Of a DNA stretch of 64,000 bases, positions 33,982 through 42,620 are shown one piece after another (position 1 is the first letter of the stretch; the number at the start of each line of letters is the position of its first letter). Both the position numbers and the translations under genes were made by a program. The stretch lies in assembly GCA_963851105.1 (NCBI GenBank), contig CAWKNP010000008.1:124001-188000 (forward strand). The letters run 5' to 3'. Source of the stretch: DATARN01 sp963851105. Its GTDB lineage: Bacteria > Actinomycetota > Acidimicrobiia > Acidimicrobiales > Palsa-688. The notes under the pieces are model-generated. The model searched no databases, was not told where the DNA came from, and saw only the letters and a list, made by a program, of their open reading frames with translations.

Positions 33982-36806
33982 CACCGGTCCCCCGCTTCCG
34001 ACATCGCGGGCGCGGCGGGCGCCGCCGGTACCGCCGGCTCGTCGAGCACCGCGGGCTCGTCGCGCACCGCGGGCTCCTCTATGTCCGTGGGCCCTTCGCG
34101 CATCGCCCGCACCGGCGCGTCGGCTGGTCCCGCCAGGACCGCGACGGGGAACGCGGCCCACAACTCGGCGACCGAGACGGCACCTTCGAGGCGGGCGCCG
34201 CTCAGCACATCGGTCCAGGAGCCGGGCGGCAGCACGAGGCGGGCATCGGCCACCCGCTGCGCCGACAGCAGCGCCTGCCCCAGCCGGGGCACGACGGTAA
34301 CCAAGCCACCGGGGCGGGAGAAGGCGACCACGTGGCTGCGGTCGGGGCCGTCGACGGTCAACGAGTTGTACCCCGACGACGGTCCGTAGGCGTCGGGTCG
34401 GGCCCGCCGGTCGGCCAGGACCCGGTGGGTCAACCACAGCTTGGCCGCTCCGTCGTCGTCGATAGCGGGCGGGCCGGTGTCGACACCGGTCTCCCCGGCC
34501 ATCTCCACGCAGGCCATGGCGGCCAGGAGCTTGCGCCGCAGTTCGTAGTCGACCGGGCGCCGGTTGTCGGGGTCCACCAGGCTGTGGTCCCACAGCTCGC
34601 TGCCCTGGTAGATGTCGGCGACGCCGGGCGAGGTCAGGAGCAGGGCCATCTGGGCCAAGGAGTTGACCCGGCCGGCGTGCACGACCGCGTTGACCGCCAG
34701 GAACTCCTCGAGGGCGGCAACGAAGCCTTGGTCGGCCAGGATGCGGGTGACGAAGGCGCTGAGCGCCTGGTCGTACTCCGGGTTGGGCGACACCCATGAG
34801 GTGTTGACCTTGGCTTCCTTGGTGGCCTTGGCCATGTAGGCGACCACCCGGTCGCTGTCGATGGGCCAGGCCCCGACGAGCGTCTGGTAGAGCAGGTACT
34901 CGGCGTTGCGGTCCGGCTCCTGCTCGCCCCAGTAGCGGGCGTTGCGCTGCGCCCAAGCGGTCACCGCGGCCCGCCAGGGGCCCGGGATCTCCGACAGGAC
35001 GTTGATACGGGCCCGGGTGTCCGGCCCCCGTTTGGTGTCGTGGGTGGCCAGCGTCAACTGGGTCGCGGGCCAGCGGGCCACCGCCGCGCAGTTGTGGCCG
35101 TGGAAGCGGTCGACGGCGCCGTCCACCAGGTCGGGACTGCCGCCGACCTCATTCAACGAGACCAGGCGGTTGTAGCGGTAGAAGACCGTGTCCTCGACGC
35201 CCTTGGCCATGACCGGCCCGCTGAACTGCTGGAAACGGGCTGCGAACTCTTCCTCCCGGGCGCCGGGATACTCGAGGCGCAGCAGGGCCCCGAGGAAGTT
35301 GAACAGCTCGGGGTCGACGTCGCCGCGGCGCACCTGGGCCTCGCACACCGAGCGGTCGATCACCTGGCGGTCGAATTCCCTGACCGGATGCCCGGGCCGC
35401 ACGTAGGTGCGGTAGACCGGGAAAGCGGCCAGCACCTCGCACAGCCCGTCGCGCAGCTCCCGGCGGGTGTAGTCCCGGTATCGCCGGTGGCGTTCGGCGA
35501 CGGTCGCTAGCAGGTCGGTCAGCCGGTCGACTTCGGCGGCCAACTCCTCGCGCATGATCTGGAACTTGGCCTCGCGGACGAGGTCGGCGTACTCCGCCGT
35601 CACACCGGAGAAATCCCGGTACAACGACGTGAGCTCGGCCAGGTTGTCGCGGGCCACGAAGAGACCGTTGACCCGGTTCAGGAACTCGTATCCCGTGGTG
35701 CCGGCCACCGGCCAGTCAGCGGGGAGCTCCTCGTCAGGGGCCAGGATCTTCTCGACGACCACCCACACGCCGCCGGTGGCCTCCTGGAGGCGTTCCAGGT
35801 AGCCCGCGGGGTCGAGCAACCCGTCTACGTGGTCGATGCGCAGACCGTCGATCAGGCCGCCGACGACCAAGGCGACGATCACGCTGTGGGTGTCCTCGAA
35901 GACCTCCTCGTCCTCGACCCGCAGGCCGACGAGGGTCTCGATGTTGAAGAACCGGCGGTAGTCGAGCTCCTCGCTCGCAGTCCGCCACAACGCCAGGCGG
36001 TAATTCTGGCGCTGCAGCAGGGCGTCGAGGACGTCGTAGTCGGCGTTGACCGCGTCCACCTCGGCGTCGATGGCGGCCGCCACCGCCGGCTGGGTGGCGA
36101 CCAGATGGGCCAGGCGGTCCTGGAGCAACCGGCTGCGCCGGTGGCGTTCGGCGGCCACGTCGGGCTCGACGATGAGGGCATGGGGAAGGCTCCCGAGTCC
36201 CGCCGCCAGCACCGCCAGATCGGCCGAGCTGACCCGCGACGCGGCGCGTGCCAGCAGGTCGTCCACACTGCGGGGCGACAGGGGGAGGACGTGGTCGAAG
36301 TAACGCACCACGAATGACCCCTCGTTGCGCGCCACCGTCAACTCCCCGGCCTCGAGCACCCGGCCGTAGTGATCGCCGAGGATCGGGACCAGCACGCTGC
36401 CGGTCAGCTTGCGCTCGGGCGAGTCCCAGTCGATGTCGAAATACCGGGCGTGGGGACTCGAGCGCCCGTTGGCCAGGACGTCCCACCACCAGCGGTTGTC
36501 CCGGGGGTCGATGGCCATGTGATTGGGGACGATGTCGAGTACCTGGCCGAGGCCGTTGCGCTGGAGGGCGTCCACCATGTCGGCGTAGCCCGCGGGGCCG
36601 CCCAGCTCGCGATTGAGGCGATGGGGGTCCACCACGTCGTAGCCGTGGGTGCTGCCCGCCACCGCCTGGAGCGAAGGAGAGCAATAGGCGTGGGTGACCC
36701 CGAGCTCGGCCAGGTAGTCAGCGACCGCCGCCAGGTCACAGAACGTGAACTCGTGGTGCAACTGGACCCGGTAGGTCGACCACGGCTGGGAACGGGGTTC
36801 AGTCAC
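33981..36806 (-). CDS. treY: Malto-oligosyltrehalose synthase
   Basis: 941 residues. The N-terminus STYRVQLHHEFTFCDLAAVA and VDPHRLNRELGGPAGYADMV, then the barrel motifs DIVPNHMAIDP, IDGLRIDHVDGLLDPAGYL and VVEKILAPDEELP, identify TreY, which turns the reducing end of a maltodextrin into a trehalose unit by intramolecular transglycosylation. The last 40 residues form an Ala/Pro/Glu tail (EEPAVRDEPAVLDEPAVP) not needed for the fold. With treZ it forms a glycogen-to-trehalose pathway for osmotic or desiccation protection. Confidence 0.95.
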   Translation of the reverse strand: MTEPRSQPWSTYRVQLHHEFTFCDLAAVADYLAELGVTHAYCSPSLQAVAGSTHGYDVVDPHRLNRELGGPAGYADMVDALQRNGLGQVLDIVPNHMAIDPRDNRWWWDVLANGRSSPHARYFDIDWDSPERKLTGSVLVPILGDHYGRVLEAGELTVARNEGSFVVRYFDHVLPLSPRSVDDLLARAASRVSSADLAVLAAGLGSLPHALIVEPDVAAERHRRSRLLQDRLAHLVATQPAVAAAIDAEVDAVNADYDVLDALLQRQNYRLALWRTASEELDYRRFFNIETLVGLRVEDEEVFEDTHSVIVALVVGGLIDGLRIDHVDGLLDPAGYLERLQEATGGVWVVVEKILAPDEELPADWPVAGTTGYEFLNRVNGLFVARDNLAELTSLYRDFSGVTAEYADLVREAKFQIMREELAAEVDRLTDLLATVAERHRRYRDYTRRELRDGLCEVLAAFPVYRTYVRPGHPVREFDRQVIDRSVCEAQVRRGDVDPELFNFLGALLRLEYPGAREEEFAARFQQFSGPVMAKGVEDTVFYRYNRLVSLNEVGGSPDLVDGAVDRFHGHNCAAVARWPATQLTLATHDTKRGPDTRARINVLSEIPGPWRAAVTAWAQRNARYWGEQEPDRNAEYLLYQTLVGAWPIDSDRVVAYMAKATKEAKVNTSWVSPNPEYDQALSAFVTRILADQGFVAALEEFLAVNAVVHAGRVNSLAQMALLLTSPGVADIYQGSELWDHSLVDPDNRRPVDYELRRKLLAAMACVEMAGETGVDTGPPAIDDDGAAKLWLTHRVLADRRARPDAYGPSSGYNSLTVDGPDRSHVVAFSRPGGLVTVVPRLGQALLSAQRVADARLVLPPGSWTDVLSGARLEGAVSVAELWAAFPVAVLAGPADAPVRAMREGPTDIEEPAVRDEPAVLDEPAVPAAPAAPAMSEAGDR

Positions 36807-36860
36807 GGGCGGTCACGGCTCACCCTCTACCCGTCGCGGTCACCGGGCACACCGCGCAGG

Positions 36861-37658
36861 CTAGGCAGTCAGTACCACCGCCGCGTCGGGTTCGAGGACC
36901 CGGAAGGTGAAGCTCTCCTCGAAGTACAGCCGCACGTTGGTCTCGTCGTGGTCGAGGTAGCCGATGGACAGGTCCTCGCCGCAGTCGAAGACGAAATCGC
37001 CGCCCCGGAGGCTGACGAGGACGGCGCCGTTCAGCCCCGGTGTCCGCACCACCGGGCCGCCCACGATCTCCTTGACGTGATCCATGAGCAGGTCGCCCGC
37101 CTCGGTGGTCTCCAGGATCTCGATGTAGGCGTCAGGGCTGACCGCCAGGCCGTACGGCCCGCCGATACCGACGGCGAGGAGGCGGTTCACGGCGTCCGAT
37201 ACCCGCGTCGCGTAGGCGCTGCCCGCGCCGCCGAGTGCCACCGGCGAGTGCGACGACCGCTGCGCGATACCCCCGATACCGGCGGCCGCGTAGCCGTAAA
37301 ACACCGCCACGTTCTCCGCCACCGCGATGCGCTGGGCGGCGGCGTCGAGCTCTCCGAAGTCGAGGTCCTCGGCACCCCGGTCGGCGTCGGCCAGCTCCGC
37401 CCGGGAGATGGCAAACGGGGTGCGTAGCTCGACGAGGGGCAGCAGCCGGCGCTGCTCGGCGGTCACCCCTTCGGTCGGGCCGTCGATGGCGCTGACCCGC
37501 CCCAGGTCGATGGCCGAGCGGCCCCACCCTTCGGGGCCCCGGAAATCGACGAGCTTGCGCGCCGCCAGGTACGTGGCCAGGCGAGGCTTGGCGTCATCGG
37601 ACAGGGCGTCCCAGCCGGCGTCGGTGATGGGGGCCAGATCTCGCAACAGATGATTCAT
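36861..37658 (-). CDS. Encapsulin nanocompartment shell protein (family 1, HK97 fold)
   Basis: 265 residues, the usual size of T=1 encapsulins. NHLLRDLAPITDAGWDAL at the N-terminus, RKLVDFRGPEGWG, EDLDFGELDAAA, and the C-terminal GEDLSIGYLDHDETNVRLY with FEESFTFRVLEP are all hallmark stretches of the linocin-M18/encapsulin family. Sixty or more copies self-assemble into a shell that encloses the ferritin-like protein encoded immediately upstream (TGATG overlap). Function: iron oxidation and storage or oxidative-stress protection in the cytoplasm. Confidence 0.96.
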   Translation of the reverse strand: MNHLLRDLAPITDAGWDALSDDAKPRLATYLAARKLVDFRGPEGWGRSAIDLGRVSAIDGPTEGVTAEQRRLLPLVELRTPFAISRAELADADRGAEDLDFGELDAAAQRIAVAENVAVFYGYAAAGIGGIAQRSSHSPVALGGAGSAYATRVSDAVNRLLAVGIGGPYGLAVSPDAYIEILETTEAGDLLMDHVKEIVGGPVVRTPGLNGAVLVSLRGGDFVFDCGEDLSIGYLDHDETNVRLYFEESFTFRVLEPDAAVVLTA

Positions 37659-38020
37659 CACGCCTCCTCTCGTGTGTTGCCGATTCCCAGGGACCCATCG
37701 CCGCCTCCGTCGCCGCCTTCCGCCGCCGCCGCCTCGATCTCGGTGATCGGCCCCTCGGTGAACAGGTAGGTCCGCAGGTGCTCGTTGAGCTTCGGGTCGT
37801 GGCGCCGCAACCACTCGAGGGTCATGGCGGCATGCTCCTTCTCCTCGTCGCGGTTGTGGGCCAAAATGGCGGCCAGCGTGGGGTCCTTGGTCGCCGCCAC
37901 CCGTTGGTCGTACCAGTCGGCGGCCTCCAGCTCCTCCTTCAGGGAGACATAGGCGCGGTGGCGGTCGATCGTGGCCTCGTCGAGCAGTTCGGCCGCCTCG
38001 TGCAAACCTTCGCTAGCCAT
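37658..38020 (-). CDS. Encapsulated ferritin-like cargo protein (EncFtn)
   Basis: 120 residues. A two-helix encapsulated ferritin: E32 with DWYDQR (36-40) and E60-x-x-H63 supply the expected iron ligands of the EncFtn annular dimers. After a Gly/Asp-rich linker (101-109), residues 109-116 give GSLGIGNT, the C-terminal encapsulin targeting peptide. An AAGGG-like ribosome site precedes ATG 38020. It is first gene of the operon with the shell gene. No IdeR-like iron box was recognised upstream, although the 180-bp region is rich in short inverted CTAG elements. Confidence 0.95.
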   Translation of the reverse strand: MASEGLHEAAELLDEATIDRHRAYVSLKEELEAADWYDQRVAATKDPTLAAILAHNRDEEKEHAAMTLEWLRRHDPKLNEHLRTYLFTEGPITEIEAAAAEGGDGGGDGSLGIGNTREEA

Positions 38021-38204
38021 GGTGTGGTGCCCTTCTGCTCGAGAAAATCGGCGGCGAGGGACGGGCTGTCCCCATCAACCCCAAAGCTAGGGCCGGTACT
38101 AGGACACCTCTACCCAAAGACCGGAATAGATCATCAGCACTTTTAGCTGGAGATCCTGAAAGACTAACGATCTTGGCCCACGTCTCCCCCCGCCGGCCGG
38201 CGCC

Positions 38205-39326
38205 ATGAACCAAGCTCTGCCCCCTCCTTGGATGCGGGGCATGAACCGCCGATCCCCGGCGCAGCAACGTATCTACCTGCGCCGGCGCATCGTGGCCGGC
38301 GTCATCGTCATCGGCATCCCACTCATCGTCATTGTCCTGTTGCTCAGCGGAGGCGGCGGCGGCGGCTCCAAGGTGGGGACGAAGACGACGACGACCCTCG
38401 CCCCCGGCCGGACGACAACGACGCGGCCGCTGCAGCTGGTGGTGGCCGCCGCCACCTTTCATCTTCCGGTACCGCTGTCGCGTTCGGTCGTCCTGCCGGT
38501 CAACACCAACATCGGCGTCTTCGGGGGCCTGACCACCGGCGCCACCTCTGTCGGCGTCACCTCCAAGAACATCTACGAGATCGACCCCGCCACCGGGATC
38601 GGCACCACCATCGCCACCATGACCGCGCCGGTCCACGATGCCGCCGGTGCGGTCATCGGAAGCGACTACTACGTCTTCGGCGGAGGTGCCGCCACCGAAT
38701 CGGCCGCCGTCCAGAAGTACACCTTCACCAATTCCAACAAGCTCACGGGATCGCTGGCGACCACTCTTCCGAGCAAGCGGGCCGATCTCACGGCCACGTC
38801 GTTCAACGGCCAGGTGTATCTGGCCGGCGGCTTCGACGGCAAGCAATGGCTTCCCTCCGTGCTGGCCACCACCGACGCCGCCACCTTCACGGCCCTCGCC
38901 CAGCTGGCGACCCCGGTGCGCTACCCGGCGGCGGCCGCGCTCAACGGCAAGTTGTACCTCATCGGCGGCGAGCTGGCGCCCAAATCTGCCGACGCCACCA
39001 ACGTCCAGCAGATAGACCTCCAGACCGGGGCCGTGACCTCGCTCAGCCCCCTCCCGGTCGGTTTGTCCCACGCCTCGGCCGCGGTGCTCAACAACACGAT
39101 CTACGTCTTCGGGGGCCGCTCGGGAGGCCACGCCATCGACACGATCAGCGTGCTCAATCCCGCCACCGGCCAGCTGCAATCGGTCGGCCAGCTGCCCGCC
39201 GCTCGCTCCGACATGGGCGTCACGGTGGTGGGCTCGACCGCCTACCTCCTCGGCGGCGAGACCGACACCGGCAAACAGGTCAACACCGCGGTGACGGTTC
39301 GCCTGGTCACACCCGCAGGCGGCTAG
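38205..39326 (+). CDS. Membrane-anchored kelch-type beta-propeller protein
   Basis: 373 residues. A positively charged N-terminus (RRIVAG), one transmembrane helix (IVIGIPLIVIVLLLS, about 30-48), a Gly and Thr linker, then about six kelch-like blades carrying GG doublets and regular spacing (YVFGGG, YLAGGFDGKQW, YLIGGELAPK, YVFGGRSGG, YLLGGETDTG). It should display a propeller outside the membrane, likely for binding protein or sugar. ATG 38241 is an alternative start. It is divergent from the encapsulin operon; function unknown. Confidence 0.8.
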   Translation: MNQALPPPWMRGMNRRSPAQQRIYLRRRIVAGVIVIGIPLIVIVLLLSGGGGGGSKVGTKTTTTLAPGRTTTTRPLQLVVAAATFHLPVPLSRSVVLPVNTNIGVFGGLTTGATSVGVTSKNIYEIDPATGIGTTIATMTAPVHDAAGAVIGSDYYVFGGGAATESAAVQKYTFTNSNKLTGSLATTLPSKRADLTATSFNGQVYLAGGFDGKQWLPSVLATTDAATFTALAQLATPVRYPAAAALNGKLYLIGGELAPKSADATNVQQIDLQTGAVTSLSPLPVGLSHASAAVLNNTIYVFGGRSGGHAIDTISVLNPATGQLQSVGQLPAARSDMGVTVVGSTAYLLGGETDTGKQVNTAVTVRLVTPAGG

Positions 39327-39329
39327 CCG

Positions 39330-39617
39330 ATGATCCGCCACATCGTCCTGCTCGAGCTGAACGATGCCGCGACGCCGGAGCGGATCGCAGAAATCGACCG
39401 CCAGCTGGCGGCCCTTGCCTGCCCGGGACGGACTTCGTTCGCCATGGGAGTCGACCTGGGGCTGCGGCCGGGCAACATGGATCTCGCCATCGTGTGCGAC
39501 TTCACCGATGCCGACGCCTTCCGCGCCTACGACTCCGACCCCGAGCACAACCGGATCCGCTCGGACCTGATCGCCCCCCTCACCGTGCGCGTCGAGCGCA
39601 GCCAGTTCGAGTTGTAG
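39330..39617 (+). CDS. Dabb (stress-responsive alpha/beta barrel) domain protein
   Basis: 95 residues. The protein opens with MIRHIVLLELNDAATPE and closes with FRAYDSDPEHNRIRSDLIAP, the two conserved ends of the Dabb fold, a small dimeric ferredoxin-like barrel. Roles in this family range from stress proteins to polyketide cyclases; no active residue can be picked out. It starts three bases after the kelch gene and is presumably co-transcribed. Confidence 0.85.
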   Translation: MIRHIVLLELNDAATPERIAEIDRQLAALACPGRTSFAMGVDLGLRPGNMDLAIVCDFTDADAFRAYDSDPEHNRIRSDLIAPLTVRVERSQFEL

Positions 39618-39677
39618 GACAAATCCACAGCTTTTCCGCCTAGCACCTCACAGGGCCGGCTCCCTACAGTCGGCCCG

Positions 39678-40328
39678 GTGACCATCACGGGTCGCCTCAC
39701 CGGCGATCGGCGCGGTTTCGACATCGACAGTGTCGACCGCCATGTTCTCTACCTCTTCGCCATGGTGAGCGAGGGCCTGGCGGCGGCGACCGACGCCTTC
39801 CTGGCAGGCGATCGCGACGCGGCGCGCCATCTGGCGGCCAGCGACCAACAGGTCGACAACCTGCAGCTCCAGATCGAAGATCTGGTCTTCAGGGAGCTCA
39901 CCGAACAGCGCAGTGACGACCCCGCGGAGCTGCGCCACTTGCTCATGGTGATGCAGATCGTTCCCGAGCTGGAACGCAGCGGCGACCTGGTGGAGCACAT
40001 CGCCATGCGCGCCTCGCAGGGTCTGGCGGGCGAGATCTCCCCCCACTGCCGGGGCCTGGTCGAGCAGATGGGCATCGTCGCCACCGAAATGTGGCAGCGG
40101 GCGGCGACCGCCTACCGCGAGGCCGACCTGACTGCCGCCGACCGCCTGCGTACCCGCGACGACGTCCTCGACGACCTCCACGTCACCCTCACCGACGAGC
40201 TGACGACCTTGACCCTGCCGGTCGCGGTCGCCATCGAGATGGGTCTCGTCGCCCGGTTCTTCGAACGCCTCGGTGACCACGCCGTCAACGTCACCCGGCG
40301 GCTGGCGATGTTGCAGGTGCCTCGGTGA
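39678..40328 (+). CDS. PhoU-family phosphate regulatory protein
   Basis: 216 residues from GTG 39678. Two repeats of a three-helix PhoU bundle are visible, with the metal-binding E/D-x3-D signatures in ELERSGDLVEHIA and FFERLGDHAVNVTRR. PhoU restrains the Pst transporter and the PhoR kinase when phosphate is high; no pst or phoR gene is in the window, so this may be a stand-alone paralogue. Its stop overlaps the next start as GTGA. Confidence 0.88.
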   Translation: MTITGRLTGDRRGFDIDSVDRHVLYLFAMVSEGLAAATDAFLAGDRDAARHLAASDQQVDNLQLQIEDLVFRELTEQRSDDPAELRHLLMVMQIVPELERSGDLVEHIAMRASQGLAGEISPHCRGLVEQMGIVATEMWQRAATAYREADLTAADRLRTRDDVLDDLHVTLTDELTTLTLPVAVAIEMGLVARFFERLGDHAVNVTRRLAMLQVPR

Positions 40329-40732
40329 CGGTGATCGGCAGCCGGGTCTCGGGCCTACCGACCATCGAGGCCCAGCTAGAGCGAGCGCGCCAAATGCTGG
40401 GGGAAAAGGGGGATCCGGGCGCCGCGGCCGCCGATGAGGCCGGCCACGTGCTACGCGATGCCAGCGACGCCTTGATGGCGATCCTGGGCGAATACGGGGT
40501 CGAAACGCCGCTCGGATGGCGGCTCCACCAGTTGCGCAGCCGCCTCGATGCCCACCTCCTGGCCGCCAGCGCACTGGCGGACGCCGATGTTCCCGACGCC
40601 GTGGTCGCAGTCATGCGGCGATCGATTGCGATGGTGACCTCCGAACTCGAGGCCCTGCCCGGGACTGGGGCAACAGACATCCCCGCCCCTTTTCCCCGCG
40701 TATCTTCTGACGTAGCCGTGATAGTTAGATAA
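40325..40732 (+). CDS. Hypothetical helical protein coupled to PhoU
   Basis: 135 residues from GTG 40325. It is predicted mostly helical (IEAQLERARQMLGEKG, RLHQLRSRLDAHLLAASALA), with no signal peptide or known motif. The GTGA overlap with phoU suggests a partner or regulator of that protein. I do not recognise the family. Confidence 0.6.
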   Translation: MTVIGSRVSGLPTIEAQLERARQMLGEKGDPGAAAADEAGHVLRDASDALMAILGEYGVETPLGWRLHQLRSRLDAHLLAASALADADVPDAVVAVMRRSIAMVTSELEALPGTGATDIPAPFPRVSSDVAVIVR

Positions 40733-40741
40733 CCTCACTAT

Positions 40742-41722
40742 GTGACCAACGCCGCCGTCTCGGTTGCGGACCTCCGCAAGTCCTACGGGGACTTCGAGGC
40801 CGTCCGGGGCGTCAGCTTCGAGGTCGCCCCCGGTGAGACGTTCGGCTTCCTCGGCCCCAATGGGGCTGGGAAGTCCACCACCATCTCCATGTTGTGCACC
40901 CTCATCAAGCCGTCGGGTGGCCACGCCCGTGTCGACGGCTTCGACGTCGTCAGCGAGCGGATGGAGGTGCGGCGGCGCATCGGCCTCGTGTTCCAGGACA
41001 CGACCCTTGACGACTACCTCACCGCCGAGGAGAACCTGCGGTTCCACGCCGAGCTGTACGGCGTCGCCCGTCCCGTCGTCGCCGAGCGGCTGCGCCGGGT
41101 CATGGAGATGGTGGGGCTGTGGGAGCGCCGGGCCAGCATCGTGCGAACCTTCTCCGGGGGGATGAAGCGGCGCCTGGAGATCGGGCGGGGGCTGCTGCAC
41201 TCACCCCGGGTGCTGTTCCTCGACGAGCCGACTGTCGGCCTCGACCCCCAGACGAGGGTCTCGATCTGGGAGTACATACGCGAGCTCAAGACCCGAGAAA
41301 CGATCACCATCTTTCTCACCACCCACTACATGGATGAGGCCGAGAACTGCGACCGCATCGCCATCATCGACAACGGTGAGATCGTGCGGATCGACACCCC
41401 CGAGGCCCTGAAGGCCAGCGTGGGCCAGGACCGCGTCGAGCTGCACACCGCCGACAACGCCGCCGCCATCGCCGCTCTGGCGGCGCATTTCGGACTCACC
41501 GCCACCATGAGCGAGGGGGCGGTGACGTTCCATGTGCCCGGCGGCGAGCAATTCGTGCCCCGGTTGTTCGCCGAGCTGGGAATTCCCATCCAGTCGATCC
41601 GGGTCAGCCGGCCCACTCTCGATGACGTGTTCATGAGCTACACGGGCCGCACGATCCGCGACGCGGAATCGTCGGGCAACGAGCGGCTCCGTTCCAACCC
41701 CATGATGCGGATGCGGCGATGA
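40742..41722 (+). CDS. ABC transporter ATP-binding protein, daunorubicin-resistance (DrrA) type
   Basis: 326 residues. Walker A GPNGAGKST, signature FSGGMKRRLEIGRGL, Walker B VLFLDEPTVGLDPQ and switch His in LTTHYMDEAENC are all intact; the C-terminal 80 residues carry the DrrA-type extension. It pairs with the ABC-2 permease overlapping it by ATGA. Likely exports a lipid, glycolipid or drug. GTG 40742 follows an AT-richer stretch (TAGATA at 40726-40731) and the mRNA could be nearly leaderless. Confidence 0.9.
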   Translation: MTNAAVSVADLRKSYGDFEAVRGVSFEVAPGETFGFLGPNGAGKSTTISMLCTLIKPSGGHARVDGFDVVSERMEVRRRIGLVFQDTTLDDYLTAEENLRFHAELYGVARPVVAERLRRVMEMVGLWERRASIVRTFSGGMKRRLEIGRGLLHSPRVLFLDEPTVGLDPQTRVSIWEYIRELKTRETITIFLTTHYMDEAENCDRIAIIDNGEIVRIDTPEALKASVGQDRVELHTADNAAAIAALAAHFGLTATMSEGAVTFHVPGGEQFVPRLFAELGIPIQSIRVSRPTLDDVFMSYTGRTIRDAESSGNERLRSNPMMRMRR

Positions 41723-42582
41723 CATCTGTCGGGGAGTTCCCGGGCGTCGTCGTTGCCGGCGGCACGATGCGCGACGACCTGCGCGCCGTCCACATGATCT
41801 GGAAACGGGAGCTGATCCGCTACTCCCGCAATCGCATCCGCATCGTGACCTCGCTGGCCCAGCCGGTGCTGTTCCTGTTCGTGCTGGGCAGCGGCCTGTC
41901 GCCTCTGGTGGGGGCGGGGTCGGGGCCGCAGGTGAACTTCAAGACGTTCATGTTTCCCGGTGTGATCGCGATGACGATCCTGTTCACCGCCATCTTCTCC
42001 GCAGTATCGATCGTCTGGGACCGGGAGTTCGGGTTCCTCCGGGAGATGATGGTGGCGCCGATCCGCCGCGGCGCCCTGGTCACGGGCAAGACGCTCGGCG
42101 GGGCCACCGTGGCGACCATGCAGGGCATCATCATGCTGCTCCTGGGTCCCCTCGTCGGGGTGCCGTACGACCTGGTGCTCATCGTCTGGCTGCTGGTGTT
42201 GATGGCCCTTTGCGCGCTCATGCTCACCGCCATCGGGGTGGTCGCGGCCAGCCGCATGCAGCAAGTGGAGTCGTTCCAGGTCGTGATGCAGCTGTTCGTG
42301 TTGCCCATGTTCTTCCTGGCCGGAGCCATCTTCCCGTTGACCGGTCTTCCCACCTGGCTCGCAGTCCTGACCCGCATCGACCCGCTGGCGTACATCGTGG
42401 ACCCCATGCGCCGGGCGGTGTTCTCCCATCTCCACGTGTCGCCCGCCGCCATGGCGAAGTTCAGCCCGGGACTGCATTGGGGCAGCTGGCGCCTGCCGGT
42501 GCCCCTTGAGCTGGCGGTGGTCGCGGCCGTGACCCTCGGATGCCTGGCGGTGGCGGTCGCCATGTTCTCCAAGCAAGACTGA
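41719..42582 (+). CDS. ABC-2 type permease, DrrB-like
   Basis: 287 residues with six hydrophobic helices. An amphipathic start (MIWKRELIRYSRNRIRI) precedes the helices, and FREMMVAP-like text occurs as FLREMMVAPIRRGALV between helices 2 and 3, typical of ABC-2 exporters. It forms the membrane channel for the preceding ATPase. Immediately downstream is the DPA pathway gene set, so an export role in envelope building is possible but unproven. Confidence 0.9.
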   Translation: MTSVGEFPGVVVAGGTMRDDLRAVHMIWKRELIRYSRNRIRIVTSLAQPVLFLFVLGSGLSPLVGAGSGPQVNFKTFMFPGVIAMTILFTAIFSAVSIVWDREFGFLREMMVAPIRRGALVTGKTLGGATVATMQGIIMLLLGPLVGVPYDLVLIVWLLVLMALCALMLTAIGVVAASRMQQVESFQVVMQLFVLPMFFLAGAIFPLTGLPTWLAVLTRIDPLAYIVDPMRRAVFSHLHVSPAAMAKFSPGLHWGSWRLPVPLELAVVAAVTLGCLAVAVAMFSKQD

Positions 42583-42620
42583 CCCTGGGTGGCTTTGGCG
42601 GGCCTGAACCGGCCCGTAGC

